A DNA stretch of 64,000 bases from Oscillospiraceae bacterium (GCA_902795345.1 CADBKO010000004.1:21902-85901); one strand, 5' to 3'; shown: positions 52,066 to 60,830, counted from the stretch's first letter. Program-made: numbers and translations. Notes: a model not told the origin generated them from the letters alone.

Positions 52066-52094
52066 ATTATAGCACTAAATGGGAAAAGTGTCAA
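52066..52094 (-). promoter_or_regulatory. Perfect consensus promoter of the liv operon
   Basis: Minus strand TTGACA (52089-52094), 17 nt, TATAAT (52066-52071), about 110 nt before the binding-protein start. Confidence 0.85.
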
Positions 52095-52122
52095 CAGAGA
52101 GCGGCTGTTTTGCAGCTTTGAT

Positions 52123-52602
52123 TCAGGCTTCCCTGCACACGTCCACCCAGCCCAGGGCGGCGGAGGCCGTTTCCAGCTCCGGGATGCTCAGTTCCACGGC
52201 GCTGTTTGCGCTCCCTGCGGCGGGGAACACCGTCTCGAACCGGCGGAGGGACTCGTCCAGATAGACCTCCACGCCCTCCTTCACGCCGAAGGGGCAGACG
52301 CCCCCCACCGCGTGGCCCACGCAATCGGCGGCCTCGCCCCGCCCCAGCATCCGGGCCTTCGCCTGGAACCGGGCCTTGTATTTGGCGTTGTCCACCTTCA
52401 CGTCCCCGGCGGCGATCACCAGCAGGATGCGGTCCGTTTCTCCGGGGATGCGGAAGGCGAGGCTTTTGGCGATCCGCGCTTCCTCGCAGCCCAGGGCCTG
52501 GGCGGCCAGGGCCACGGTGGCGCTGGAAACGTCGAATTCCCGGACCCTGGCCGGGTCGATGCCCCGCGCAGCCAGGGCGGCTTTTGCTTTTTCAATAGAC
52601 AT
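52123..52602 (-). CDS. ybaK: YbaK/EbsC family aminoacyl-tRNA deacylase
   Basis: The 159-residue protein has the YbaK fold pattern: a start RVREFDVSSATVALAAQALGCEEARIAKSLAFRI (with the catalytic-site Lys in AKSL), then LVIAAGDVKVDNAKYKARF and the late AVGGVCPFGV. It probably hydrolyses mischarged tRNA such as Cys-tRNA-Pro or Ala-tRNA-Pro. It follows the GntR gene after 9 nt. Confidence 0.88.
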   Translation of the reverse strand: MSIEKAKAALAARGIDPARVREFDVSSATVALAAQALGCEEARIAKSLAFRIPGETDRILLVIAAGDVKVDNAKYKARFQAKARMLGRGEAADCVGHAVGGVCPFGVKEGVEVYLDESLRRFETVFPAAGSANSAVELSIPELETASAALGWVDVCREA

Positions 52603-52611
52603 ATCTGCACC

Positions 52612-53397
52612 TCAGTCCTCAAAGCTGCGGCTGAAGCTGACGCCGCTGCGCTGGAGCGTGACCTCCAGCTTCGTCCGGTCCCCGCGCATGACGCTCTGGG
52701 TGAGCTCAAAAACGGTGCCGTCCTCGCTGCGGGTGATGCGCTGGTGGTTGAAGCCCGCGCTCCCGGCTTTGGTGGCCAGCAGGTCCGCCTCCGTCCGGTC
52801 CAGGCGGATGGCCTCGTAAATATCCGTGGCCGTGCCGGGCACCACGCCCCGCTCCAGGAGCAGGGAATAGAAGGAGTGGGTCTGCACCAGCTCCCTCGTC
52901 AGGCCGGGGTAGATATAGCAGGGATAATAGGAGGTCTCCAGCATCAGGGGCATTTCGTCCACCAGGCGGATGCGGGTGAAGCGGTAAACCTCCACGCTCT
53001 CGTCCCGGAGCTCCATGAGCCGCCGGATGTCCGCAGAGGGGCGGATGATCTCGAAGGAGAGGAGGCGGCTTCCGGGCTTGCGCCCCATGGCGGTGGCCTC
53101 CGAGGTGAAGGAATAGATGTTCTCGCTGCGGCGATACAGCTTCGGCTCCGCCACGAAGGAGCCCAGCCCCTGCCGCCTCAGCACCAGCCCCTGCTCCTCC
53201 AGCTCCTTCAGCGCCTGACGCACGGTGCTGCGGCTGATGTTGAAGTGGCGGCAAAGCTCCGCCTCCGAGGGCAGCTGATCCCCTGGCTTCAGTAGCCCGG
53301 AGGAGATGCAGCGGCGGGTGAGAGAGGCCAGCTGGAGATAGAGGGGGAGCCCGTCCTCCGCGGAGAGGGCGGCGTCCAGGATCGGATTACGTTCCAT
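52612..53397 (-). CDS. GntR family transcriptional regulator, HutC/UTRA type
   Basis: The 261-residue protein joins an N-terminal GntR winged helix (about 15-85; LYLQLASLTRRCISSGLLKPGDQLPSEAELCRHFNISRSTVRQALKELEEQGLVLRRQGLGSFV) to a C-terminal UTRA ligand domain (YRFTRIRLVDEMPLMLETSYYP, LVQTHSFYSLL). UTRA regulators respond to sugars or small metabolites. Its promoter faces away from that of gap in a 200-bp gap, so gap is a candidate target. Confidence 0.9.
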   Translation of the reverse strand: MERNPILDAALSAEDGLPLYLQLASLTRRCISSGLLKPGDQLPSEAELCRHFNISRSTVRQALKELEEQGLVLRRQGLGSFVAEPKLYRRSENIYSFTSEATAMGRKPGSRLLSFEIIRPSADIRRLMELRDESVEVYRFTRIRLVDEMPLMLETSYYPCYIYPGLTRELVQTHSFYSLLLERGVVPGTATDIYEAIRLDRTEADLLATKAGSAGFNHQRITRSEDGTVFELTQSVMRGDRTKLEVTLQRSGVSFSRSFED

Positions 53398-53447
53398 GCT
53401 CTCATTCCTTGAACCCAGATTGCGGCACAGCTGTTCGCCGCGCTTTT

Positions 53448-53476
53448 ACTATACACGCCTCCGCCGGCATTTGCAA
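53448..53476 (-). promoter_or_regulatory. Promoter of the gntR-ybaK operon
   Basis: Minus strand TTGCAA (53471-53476), 17 nt, TATAGT (53448-53453). Confidence 0.6.
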
Positions 53477-53515
53477 ACCTTTCCGTATATTTCTGCGCGG
53501 CGGTGAAAGAATGGA

Positions 53516-53565
53516 TTGACAGGACAGGCAGAACATGTTATATTACACATATGAGATGTATGTAA
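53516..53565 (+). promoter_or_regulatory. gap promoter with an inverted repeat at the start site
   Basis: TTGACA (53516-53521), 17 nt, TATATT (53539-53544). TTACACATA (53543-53551) and TGTATGTAA (53557-53565) form an inverted repeat with two mismatches over the predicted start, where a repressor such as the divergent GntR protein could bind. Confidence 0.65.
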
Positions 53566-53572
53566 CAAGTGA

Positions 53573-54619
<1,047 letters not shown>

Positions 54620-54625
54620 ATCTGT

Positions 54626-54688
54626 CGGTCTCCTGACCGGCTTTTGGGCAGCAGCGGAACAAGGCGGGCATCGTGCCCGCCTTGTTCC
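54626..54688. terminator. Terminators after gap
   Basis: CGGTC/GACCG followed by GCTTTTG (54626-54645), then the strong stem GGAACAAGGCGGGCA/TGCCCGCCTTGTTCC (54656-54688). The second also faces the end of metA. Confidence 0.75.
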
Positions 54689-54702
54689 TATCTTATCTGT
54701 AT

Positions 54703-55623
54703 TTATATCGCTTCGATGTTCCGGATGGAATAGGGCGTCTCCTGATAGACGAAATAGTTGAGCCAGTTGCAGTAGAGGAGGTTCGCCCCGCTGCGCCAGG
54801 TGCAGACGGGCTCCTGCGTGTCGTCGTCCTGGGGGAAGTAGTTCTTCGGCTTTTCCGGGTCCAGCCCCGCCGCCTTGTCCCGGAGATACTCGTTTCGGAG
54901 GGTATCCCGGTCATATTCCGAGTGGCCGGTGATGAAGATCTGCCGCCCCCCGTCGTTGGAGACGGCGTAGACCCCCGCCTCCTCGCTTTCCGCCAGGATC
55001 TTCAGCCTGCTTTCCGCGGCGATGTCCTCCCGGCGGACGGTGGTATTCCGGGAGTGGGGGACCAGGAACACGTCGTCGAAGCCCCGGAACAGGATGGACC
55101 CCTTGTGGGTCACCCGATGGGGGTAGACGCCGGAGAGCTTTTTGGGCAGAGGCACCTTGTCGATGCCGTAGTGGTAATACAGCCCCGCCTGGGCCCCCCA
55201 GCAGATATGGAAGGTGCTGTAAACATGGGATTTGGACCACTCCATGATTCGGCACAGCTCCGGCCAGTAGTCCACCTCCGTGAAGGGGAGGGTCTCCACC
55301 GGCGCGCCGGTGATGACCATGCCGTCGAAGTATTCCTCCTTCACCTCGTCGAAGGTCTTGTAGAAGCTCACCATATGCTCCCGGGAGGTGTGCTTGGGCA
55401 CATGGCCCACGGCCATGAGGTGCATCTCGATCTGCAGGGGCGTATTGCCCAGCAGCCTTGCCAGCTGGGTCTCGGTGACGATCTTGGTGGGCATCAGGTT
55501 CAGCACCAGGATCTGCAGGGGGCGGATATCCTGGGTCTCGGCCCGGCGGATATCCATGGTGAAGATGTTCTCCTCCCGCAGGGTCTGGGCGGCAGGCAGA
55601 TCGGATGGGATTCGGATAGGCAT
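54703..55623 (-). CDS. metA: Homoserine O-acyltransferase MetA (probably O-acetyltransferase)
   Basis: The 306-residue enzyme activates homoserine for methionine synthesis. It begins [21 protein letters not shown], has C141 in [16 protein letters not shown] as the nucleophile and the late [12 protein letters not shown]. In GAPVETLPF a glutamate (E110) stands where succinyltransferases have Gly; from known work on the Bacillus cereus enzyme this residue favours acetyl-CoA, so the product is probably O-acetylhomoserine. The ATG at 55623 follows GGAGGA. Upstream lies a Met-rich leader peptide and terminator. Confidence 0.93.
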   Translation of the reverse strand: MPIRIPSDLPAAQTLREENIFTMDIRRAETQDIRPLQILVLNLMPTKIVTETQLARLLGNTPLQIEMHLMAVGHVPKHTSREHMVSFYKTFDEVKEEYFDGMVITGAPVETLPFTEVDYWPELCRIMEWSKSHVYSTFHICWGAQAGLYYHYGIDKVPLPKKLSGVYPHRVTHKGSILFRGFDDVFLVPHSRNTTVRREDIAAESRLKILAESEEAGVYAVSNDGGRQIFITGHSEYDRDTLRNEYLRDKAAGLDPEKPKNYFPQDDDTQEPVCTWRSGANLLYCNWLNYFVYQETPYSIRNIEAI

Positions 55624-55648
55624 GGGGATTCCTCCTTTATACAACGAA

Positions 55649-55675
55649 CGCCGGGAGGTCTGCGACCTCCCGGCG
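55649..55675 (-). terminator. metA attenuator terminator
   Basis: On the minus strand a perfect 12-bp stem CGCCGGGAGGTC/GACCTCCCGGCG with loop GCA is followed by TTCGTTGTAT, ending about 25 nt before the metA start. Its first arm can instead pair with GGTCTCCCTGG at the end of the leader peptide ORF (55700-55712). Confidence 0.75.
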
Positions 55676-55696
55676 ACTTATCCATACAGCTGGGTT

Positions 55697-55792
55697 TTAC
55701 CAGGGAGACCGGCACGGGCGGGTAGCAGACATCATGCACATGCCCATGGGCATGCACATCATCATCCGGCGGATCCCAAAAACTGCGCGCAT
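55697..55792 (-). CDS. Methionine-rich leader peptide of metA (31 residues)
   Basis: On the minus strand GAAAGGAG (55800-55807) precedes an ATG at 55792 by 7 nt. The ORF has 31 codons and a TAA at 55697-55699. Residues 10-21 read MMMCMPMGMCMM, eight Met in twelve, and the whole peptide has nine. The last codons (Arg-Ser-Pro-Trp-stop) cover CCGGTCTCCCTGG, which can pair with the first arm of the terminator downstream. Ribosomes that stall for lack of Met-tRNA would leave this segment free to form an antiterminator; ribosomes that reach the stop codon would cover it and let the terminator form. It is a regulatory peptide gene in a 255-nt region before metA. Confidence 0.85.
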   Translation of the reverse strand: MRAVFGIRRMMMCMPMGMCMMSATRPCRSPW

Positions 55793-55822
55793 GGCCGCGC
55801 TCCTTTCCTGGTGGATATATAA

Positions 55823-55851
55823 AGGATAGCAAAGGGAAATGCCCCTGTCAA
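55823..55851 (-). promoter_or_regulatory. Promoter of the metA leader
   Basis: Minus strand TTGACA (55846-55851), 17 nt, TATCCT (55823-55828). Transcription should start near 55816, just before the ribosome site of the leader peptide. Confidence 0.8.
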
Positions 55852-55878
55852 GGGGTTCAGGAAAAATTACCTATTAAA

Positions 55879-56982
55879 TCAATCGGTAATTGGGTCTTCC
55901 ACTTGGAAGCCGCCTTCCAGATACCAGGCGATCAGCAGATCCACCACCGCCCCGTAGCTCTGCACCCCCATGCTCTGCCCGTAGGATTTCAGCATGGTGT
56001 CGTACACCTTGTCGGAGACCTCCGCCGCCTTGGTCTCGAACCGGGCCCAGTAGGCCCGGTTGGCCTCCAGGTCCGCCCACACCGCCTCCGGCAGCCGGGA
56101 GGCCAGGGCGAAATATGTATCCGCGTCCCAGCGGTAGAGGGCGTTGGCCAGGTGGATATAGCCGAAGAGCCAGCCGGAGTATTCGTAGGCGGCGTTGCCG
56201 CTCTCCGTGCAGGCCAGCACCGCCACGAAATTCGCCTCCTGCTCCGAGGCCACGCCCCGCTGGTGGGCCATCTCATGGGCGATGGTGGAGGGCAGCAGGG
56301 CGTCCGGCGGGTCGATGTTCAGGGTGGCCTCCCCGGTATAGGGGAAGTAGAAGCCGGTGTAGTTGAAATAGCTCATGAGCCGGGAGTACAAGGCCCGCTT
56401 GGGCGTCACGTCCCGCAGCTTCAGCAGCGGGAAGCGCCGCTCCGCCCCCCGGTAAATGTCCGTGGCGGCGGCGAAGATCTCCTCCTGGCCGACGGCGAAA
56501 ACCCCGTCAGCGTTCCTGGGCACTTCCACGGAGGCGGCGGCCAGCCTTTCCGCGAAAAGCGCCGTCACCTCCCGTAGGGTATCCACGCTCTGGGGCGTCG
56601 CCCGCAGGCCGCTGCGGTCCTGGAAGCTGCTGCCCCGGTAGGAGGCTCCCAGCAGCACGCACAGCAACAGATAGAGGAGGAGGACCACGGCCAGGAGCAG
56701 GCTCAGGCGCTTCCAGAACGTGAGTAGCCGGGGCCTTACCTTCACCACGCTGACGATGGTCCAGACGAGCCAGGCCAGCACCGCCAGGACCCCCAGGGTG
56801 CAGAGGATCTCCGCCACGGAAAAGGGGAAAAGGGCGCAGAGGCGGCTGAGGCCCTGCCGCAGGGGGAGCGTCCCCGACGCCAGGGCGTCCATGAGCTTTT
56901 TGCGGCCGGAAAGCAGGTGAAAGAGCAAGATCAGGGCTCCGGAGGCCAAAATCAGCCCATGACGTTTTCGTAATGACCGCAT
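55879..56982 (-). CDS. DUF3810 family membrane metalloprotease-like protein
   Basis: The 367-residue protein has an N-terminal membrane part with spans near 10-25, 55-80 and 95-115. A large outer domain with the zinc-protease-like HEMAHQRGVASEQEANFVAVLAC motif follows, where the trailing Glu could be the third ligand. This matches DUF3810. The role is unknown; a membrane-linked peptidase is inferred. The ATG at 56982 follows AAGAGGAAAAG; a longer frame reaching 57048 has no ribosome site. Confidence 0.85.
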   Translation of the reverse strand: MRSLRKRHGLILASGALILLFHLLSGRKKLMDALASGTLPLRQGLSRLCALFPFSVAEILCTLGVLAVLAWLVWTIVSVVKVRPRLLTFWKRLSLLLAVVLLLYLLLCVLLGASYRGSSFQDRSGLRATPQSVDTLREVTALFAERLAAASVEVPRNADGVFAVGQEEIFAAATDIYRGAERRFPLLKLRDVTPKRALYSRLMSYFNYTGFYFPYTGEATLNIDPPDALLPSTIAHEMAHQRGVASEQEANFVAVLACTESGNAAYEYSGWLFGYIHLANALYRWDADTYFALASRLPEAVWADLEANRAYWARFETKAAEVSDKVYDTMLKSYGQSMGVQSYGAVVDLLIAWYLEGGFQVEDPITD

Positions 56983-57019
56983 AACTTTTCCTCTTTTCCC
57001 CTTACTAGATATTGAAACC

Positions 57020-57048
57020 AGTATAGCGATTATCCGAAGAAACTGCAA
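57020..57048 (-). promoter_or_regulatory. Promoter of the DUF3810 gene
   Basis: Minus strand TTGCAG (57043-57048), 17 nt, TATACT (57020-57025). Confidence 0.65.
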
Positions 57049-57132
57049 TCCCTTGTTTTTGGTATAAAAGGCGGGTCCTTCCGGGCATAATGGTTACAAA
57101 GTGTAACGAGCTTCCGGGACAAAGATTACAGA

Positions 57133-57161
57133 TTGACAACAGAAATTAAAAGGTGTATGTT
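57133..57161 (+). promoter_or_regulatory. Promoter of the SleB-like gene
   Basis: TTGACA (57133-57138), 17 nt, TATGTT (57156-57161). Confidence 0.65.
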
Positions 57162-57199
57162 GTGGAAGCCAAAAATGACAGAGTGCGAGGTTTAACGAC

Positions 57200-58057
57200 A
57201 TGTTTCGGATCAATGCGAAACGGCTGCGATTCCTGGTGGCCCTGCTGCTGGCGGCGAGCTTGTTCATCATCCCCGTATCCGCGAAGTTCACCACCATCTC
57301 GGTTTATATCCGCGGGCAGGAGCTCATCTGCGATCCCATGGTCCGCCGGATCGACGACCTGACCTATGTGCCCCTGCGGGCCTTCGTGCAGGCCCTGGAT
57401 GAAGAAGCCCAGTTCAGCTGGAGCGACGAGACCCAGTGCGCCGTGGTATCTGCCAGCGGCGTGGAGATCAAGATCCGGCAGGACGGGTCCTACATCGTAG
57501 CCAACGGAAGATATCTTTACCTGGACGGCGGCACCGTCCGCAACGAGGAAGGAAGCCTGATGCTCCCCATCCGCCCCCTGGCCAAGGCCTTCGGCGTGAC
57601 GGTGGAGTGGGACAGCGAGCGGGACTGCGTGCTGGTCACCGGCAGCGTGGAGCCCATCACCCCCGGCTGGGCCTTCTACAACGAGGAGAGCGTCTACTGG
57701 CTTTCCCACATCGTTTATTCCGAGGCGGGCTGCGAACCCCTGGAGGGGCAGATCGCCGTGGCCCAGGTGGTGCTGAACCGCAAGGCCTGCTCCCTCTGGC
57801 CCAACACCATCTACGGCGTGATTTTCGACAACCGCGCCGGGGTGCAGTTCTCTCCCACCGCCAACGGCACCATCTATCAGGAGCCCTCGGAGGAGTCCGT
57901 CGCCGCGGCGAAAATGGCCCTGGAAGGGGCGGACGTGGTCGGGGATTGCTGCTATTTCCTGAATCCCGACATTTCCAGCGACAAGTGGTTCGAGCGCAAC
58001 TGCAATTACTACACCACCATCGGCAGTCACAAGTTCTATAACGGCGGCCTTTGGTAA
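57200..58057 (+). CDS. Secreted cell-wall hydrolase (SleB/Hydrolase_2) with copper amine oxidase-like N-domain
   Basis: The 285-residue protein has a signal peptide (about 1-28; FLVALLLAASLFIIPVSAKF). A copper amine oxidase-type N-terminal domain follows (about 33-150; VYIRGQELICDPMVRRIDDLTYVPLRAFVQAL, LMLPIRPLAKAFGVTVEWD). The C-terminal hydrolase domain (about 160-280) carries the catalytic Glu in LSHIVYSEAGCEPLEGQIAVAQVVLNR and ends GSHKFYNGGLW. Relatives cut spore-cortex or vegetative peptidoglycan. The ATG at 57200 follows GAGG. Confidence 0.9.
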   Translation: MFRINAKRLRFLVALLLAASLFIIPVSAKFTTISVYIRGQELICDPMVRRIDDLTYVPLRAFVQALDEEAQFSWSDETQCAVVSASGVEIKIRQDGSYIVANGRYLYLDGGTVRNEEGSLMLPIRPLAKAFGVTVEWDSERDCVLVTGSVEPITPGWAFYNEESVYWLSHIVYSEAGCEPLEGQIAVAQVVLNRKACSLWPNTIYGVIFDNRAGVQFSPTANGTIYQEPSEESVAAAKMALEGADVVGDCCYFLNPDISSDKWFERNCNYYTTIGSHKFYNGGLW

Positions 58058-58082
58058 TAACCGAAGAAACGCCGTATATGAA

Positions 58083-58115
58083 AACCGCGGAGGGGCATTT
58101 CGCCCCTCCGCGGTT
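58083..58115. terminator. Bidirectional terminator
   Basis: AACCGCGGAGGGGC/GCCCCTCCGCGGTT between converging genes; TTCATTAT follows on plus and TTTTCATAT on minus. Confidence 0.85.
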
Positions 58116-58125
58116 CATTATGCGC

Positions 58126-59256
58126 TCATTCAAAAAGCTCCGCGGCCTTTTTCAGATGCTGGGTGATCTTCAGATGCTGGGGGCAGTGCTCCTCGCAGCT
58201 GCGGCAGCCGATGCAGTCGGAGGGCTTGCCGCCCTGGCCCGTGAGCCTGCCGAAGGTCCGCTTGATGCCGGCGGCGTTGCGGTACTTGGTGTATTCGTTC
58301 AGCGTGTTGATGATGGCGGGGATGTTGATCTTCTGGGGGCAGTCCGGCGCGCAGTAGCGGCAGCCGGTGCAGGGGATCAGGGGGATGTCGTTGAACTTCG
58401 CCACGGCTTGGTTGATGACCTTCCGCTCCTCGGGGGTGATGGGCTTGAAGTTCAGCATGGTGGCGGTGTTGTCCTCCACCTGCTCCAGGGTGCTCATGCC
58501 GCTGAGAACGGTGACGATCCCATCCAGGGAGGCGGCGAAGCGGACGGCCCAGGAGGCGAGGCTGGCCTGGGGATCGGCGGCCTTGAAGATGGCGGCCACG
58601 TCGGGATGGGGGTCGGCCAGGCTGCCGCCCTTCACCGGCTCCATGACGGTGATGCCCACGCCATGGCGGCGGCAGGCCTCGTAGCAGGCGTGGGACTGGA
58701 CGTCGGGGCTCTCCCAGTCCAGGTAGTTCAGCTGGAGCTGCACCACCTCGATCTCCGGGTGCTTGTCCAGGATCAGCTCCAGGGTGTCGGCGGGGGAGTG
58801 AAAGCTGAAGCCGATGTGCTTCGTCAGGCCCCGCTCCTTGGCGGATTTCAGGAAATCCCAGCCCCGGGTGTCGTCGATGGTCTGCAGCTGCCCCGTGCCG
58901 ATGCCGTGGAGGAAGAGGACGTCCAGGTATTCCAGGCCGGTGCGTTCCAGCTGGGTGCGCAGGATGGGCTCATAGTCCTCATAGGAGCGGATGCCCCACA
59001 GGGGGATCTTGTCCACCACCTGGAAGCTGTCCCTGGGGTACTTGGGCAGCAGGCAGTTTTTGATCACTTCCTCGCTGTGGCCCTCATGGTAGACGTAGGC
59101 GGTGTCGAACCAGCTGAAGCCCCGGGACATGTAGAGGTCGATCATCTCCTGCACCTTGGCGTAGTCGATGTCCTTCTGTCCTCCGCCGGGGAGGGTGGGC
59201 AGGCGCATGAGGCCGAAGCCCAGCTTGGGGATGGATGCGTACCAGGGTTGCGCCAT
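58126..59256 (-). CDS. Aldo/keto reductase with C-terminal 4Fe-4S domain
   Basis: The 376-residue protein has an AKR barrel with D51 and Y56 in FDTAYVYHEGHSEE, K83 in VVDKIPLW and His in DVLFLHGIG. A ferredoxin-like tail carries two clusters' worth of cysteines (CTGCRYCAPDCP and CIGCRSCEEHCP). This type is common in anaerobes; the substrate is unknown. It follows the SLOG gene by 35 nt on the same strand and may share its promoter. Confidence 0.9.
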   Translation of the reverse strand: MAQPWYASIPKLGFGLMRLPTLPGGGQKDIDYAKVQEMIDLYMSRGFSWFDTAYVYHEGHSEEVIKNCLLPKYPRDSFQVVDKIPLWGIRSYEDYEPILRTQLERTGLEYLDVLFLHGIGTGQLQTIDDTRGWDFLKSAKERGLTKHIGFSFHSPADTLELILDKHPEIEVVQLQLNYLDWESPDVQSHACYEACRRHGVGITVMEPVKGGSLADPHPDVAAIFKAADPQASLASWAVRFAASLDGIVTVLSGMSTLEQVEDNTATMLNFKPITPEERKVINQAVAKFNDIPLIPCTGCRYCAPDCPQKINIPAIINTLNEYTKYRNAAGIKRTFGRLTGQGGKPSDCIGCRSCEEHCPQHLKITQHLKKAAELFE

Positions 59257-59291
59257 AAGGTATTCCTCCGTTCAGAATGTATTGGATTTGC

Positions 59292-59777
59292 TTATTTCAC
59301 TTCCAGGGCCAGGTTCACCACCGGCCTTGCGCATTTCAGGGCATAGCGGACGGTGGCGGCGGTGCCGCCCTTGTCGTCGGTGAGATAGCAGACCAGCAGG
59401 CGGCTGTGGTCCACCAGGAAGCGGTTGCGCTGCATCATGCAGTAGCGGTGATACTCCGGCGAGACCAAAATGGCTTCGTCCGCCGCCTCCCGGATGCTCC
59501 GGAAGCGCAGCCGGGCGCTTTCCGGCCAGGCCCGGTCCTGCTCCGGGCAGGGGAGGGCCAGGGTGAGGGTCAGGGCCGGGTAGCGGCGGCGCACGGAGAT
59601 CACCGCCTCCGCCGCCAGGGTATCGAAGCCCATGGCGCCGCCGCAGAGGAAGCCGGTATAGCCCTCCTCCGCCAGAGAGACGATCTTTTGGCGCAGCAGC
59701 CGGGGCAGCTGTTCCCCCGCCGCGGCGGGGAGGGAGCGGTGGCCGCTGAAGGCGCAGAATGTGTTTTCCTTGTCCAT
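59292..59777 (-). CDS. DUF1273/SLOG family protein, apparently leaderless
   Basis: The 161-residue protein has the SLOG Rossmann-like pattern CAFSGHRSL, then FLCGGAMGFDTLAAEAVI and a late VCYLTDDKGGTAATVRYAL, as in YpsA-type nucleotide- or ligand-binding proteins. The ATG at 59777 lies only 6 nt after the TATAAT box of a perfect promoter, so the mRNA probably starts at or beside the start codon. No Shine-Dalgarno exists. Confidence 0.85.
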   Translation of the reverse strand: MDKENTFCAFSGHRSLPAAAGEQLPRLLRQKIVSLAEEGYTGFLCGGAMGFDTLAAEAVISVRRRYPALTLTLALPCPEQDRAWPESARLRFRSIREAADEAILVSPEYHRYCMMQRNRFLVDHSRLLVCYLTDDKGGTAATVRYALKCARPVVNLALEVK

Positions 59778-59783
59778 ACTGGA

Positions 59784-59812
59784 ATTATAGTATCTTGCCC
59801 TGCCCCTGTCAA
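59784..59812 (-). promoter_or_regulatory. Perfect promoter of the SLOG gene, interleaved with the WYL promoter
   Basis: Minus strand TTGACA (59807-59812), 17 nt, TATAAT (59784-59789). The -10 box ends 6 nt before the ATG. It overlaps the opposite promoter at 59795-59823. Confidence 0.85.
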
Positions 59813-59823
59813 TGCGGTACAAT
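59795..59823 (+). promoter_or_regulatory. Promoter of the WYL regulator
   Basis: TTGCCC (59795-59800), 17 nt, TACAAT (59818-59823). The two divergent promoters cannot be filled at once. Confidence 0.65.
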
Positions 59824-59848
59824 GGGGCAAGCAAAGGGGGAGAAGGCC

Positions 59849-60826
59849 GTGGCGAAATCCGCGAATCAGAAGCTGAAGCTGATCTATTTGCTGCGCTTCC
59901 TGGAGGAAAAGAGCGACGAAGCGCATCCCGTCCGCCTCCAGGACATGCTGGAGGAGCTGGCACGCTATGACGTCCGCGCCGAGCGGAAGTCCGTTTACAG
60001 CGATCTGGAGGCGCTGCGGGAGGCCGGGTATGACATCCAGCAGGCCGGTGGGGCCTACTGGCTGGCGGACCGCCGTTTCGAGCTGGCGGAGCTGAAGCTC
60101 CTGGTGGACAGCGTCCAGGCCAGCCGCTTCATCACCCGGAAAAAGAGCGGGGAGCTCATAAACAAGCTGGAAGCCCTCACCAGCGTGGGGGAGGCCCGGC
60201 AGCTCCAGCGCCAGGTCTATGTCCTCAACCGGGTCAAGACCATGAACGAGAGCATCTATTACAATGTGGACGGCATCCACGCCGCCATTGCCGACGGGAA
60301 GCAGATCCGCTTCCGCTATTTCGATTACGACGTGCGCAAGGAGAAGGTCTACCGCCGGGGCGGCGGGACCTATCAGGTCAGCCCCTTCGCCCTCACCTGG
60401 GCGGAGGAGAACTATTACCTGGTGGCTTACAGCGCCGAGACCAGGCAGCTGCGGCACTACCGGGTGGACCGGATGAGCGACCTGCGGGAGACGGAGGAGC
60501 CGGTGGAGGGGTCCGAGACCTTCCGGGCCGGGGAGATCGCCCGCTATACCACCCGGGTCTTCGGCATGTTCCGGGGGGAGGAGAAGGAGCTTCGCCTCCG
60601 CTTCCACCGCCACCTGGCCGGCGCGGTGCTGGACCGCTTCGGGCAGGACGTCATCCTGGTGCCCGACGGGGAGGAGCATTTCACCTTCACGGTGCTGGTG
60701 GCGGTGAGCCCCCAGTTCTACGGCTGGCTCTGCGGCTTCGGCGGCGAGGCGGCCATCGTGAGCCCCCCCGACGCGGCGGCGGATTTCCGCAATTACCTGA
60801 AAGGCATCCTGGAAGCGTCCCAATAA
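59849..60826 (+). CDS. WYL domain-containing transcriptional regulator
   Basis: The 325-residue protein has an N-terminal helix-turn-helix of the DeoR/HTH_11 kind (KLIYLLRFLEEKSDEAHPVRLQDMLEELARYDVRAERKSVYSDLEAL). A WYL domain follows (IRFRYFDYDVRKEKVYRRGGGTYQVSPFALTWAEENYYLVAYS, LRHYRVDRMSD) and a C-terminal WCX part. The GTG at 59849 after AAGGGGGAG is the likely start; the ATG at 59822 lies within the -10 box. It is divergent from the SLOG gene, which it may control. Confidence 0.88.
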   Translation: MAKSANQKLKLIYLLRFLEEKSDEAHPVRLQDMLEELARYDVRAERKSVYSDLEALREAGYDIQQAGGAYWLADRRFELAELKLLVDSVQASRFITRKKSGELINKLEALTSVGEARQLQRQVYVLNRVKTMNESIYYNVDGIHAAIADGKQIRFRYFDYDVRKEKVYRRGGGTYQVSPFALTWAEENYYLVAYSAETRQLRHYRVDRMSDLRETEEPVEGSETFRAGEIARYTTRVFGMFRGEEKELRLRFHRHLAGAVLDRFGQDVILVPDGEEHFTFTVLVAVSPQFYGWLCGFGGEAAIVSPPDAAADFRNYLKGILEASQ

Positions 60827-60830
60827 AAAG

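Noticed and set aside
52000..52094. Branched-chain-amino-acid leader peptide in the liv leader
   Set aside because: The only short frame with a ribosome site runs without a stop into the binding-protein gene and has just two adjacent Ile codons, so there is no convincing control-codon run.
55640..55860. SAM riboswitch or Met T-box before metA
   Set aside because: No T-box GGTGG-type motif and no S-box core were seen; the region is fully explained by promoter, Met-rich ORF and terminator.
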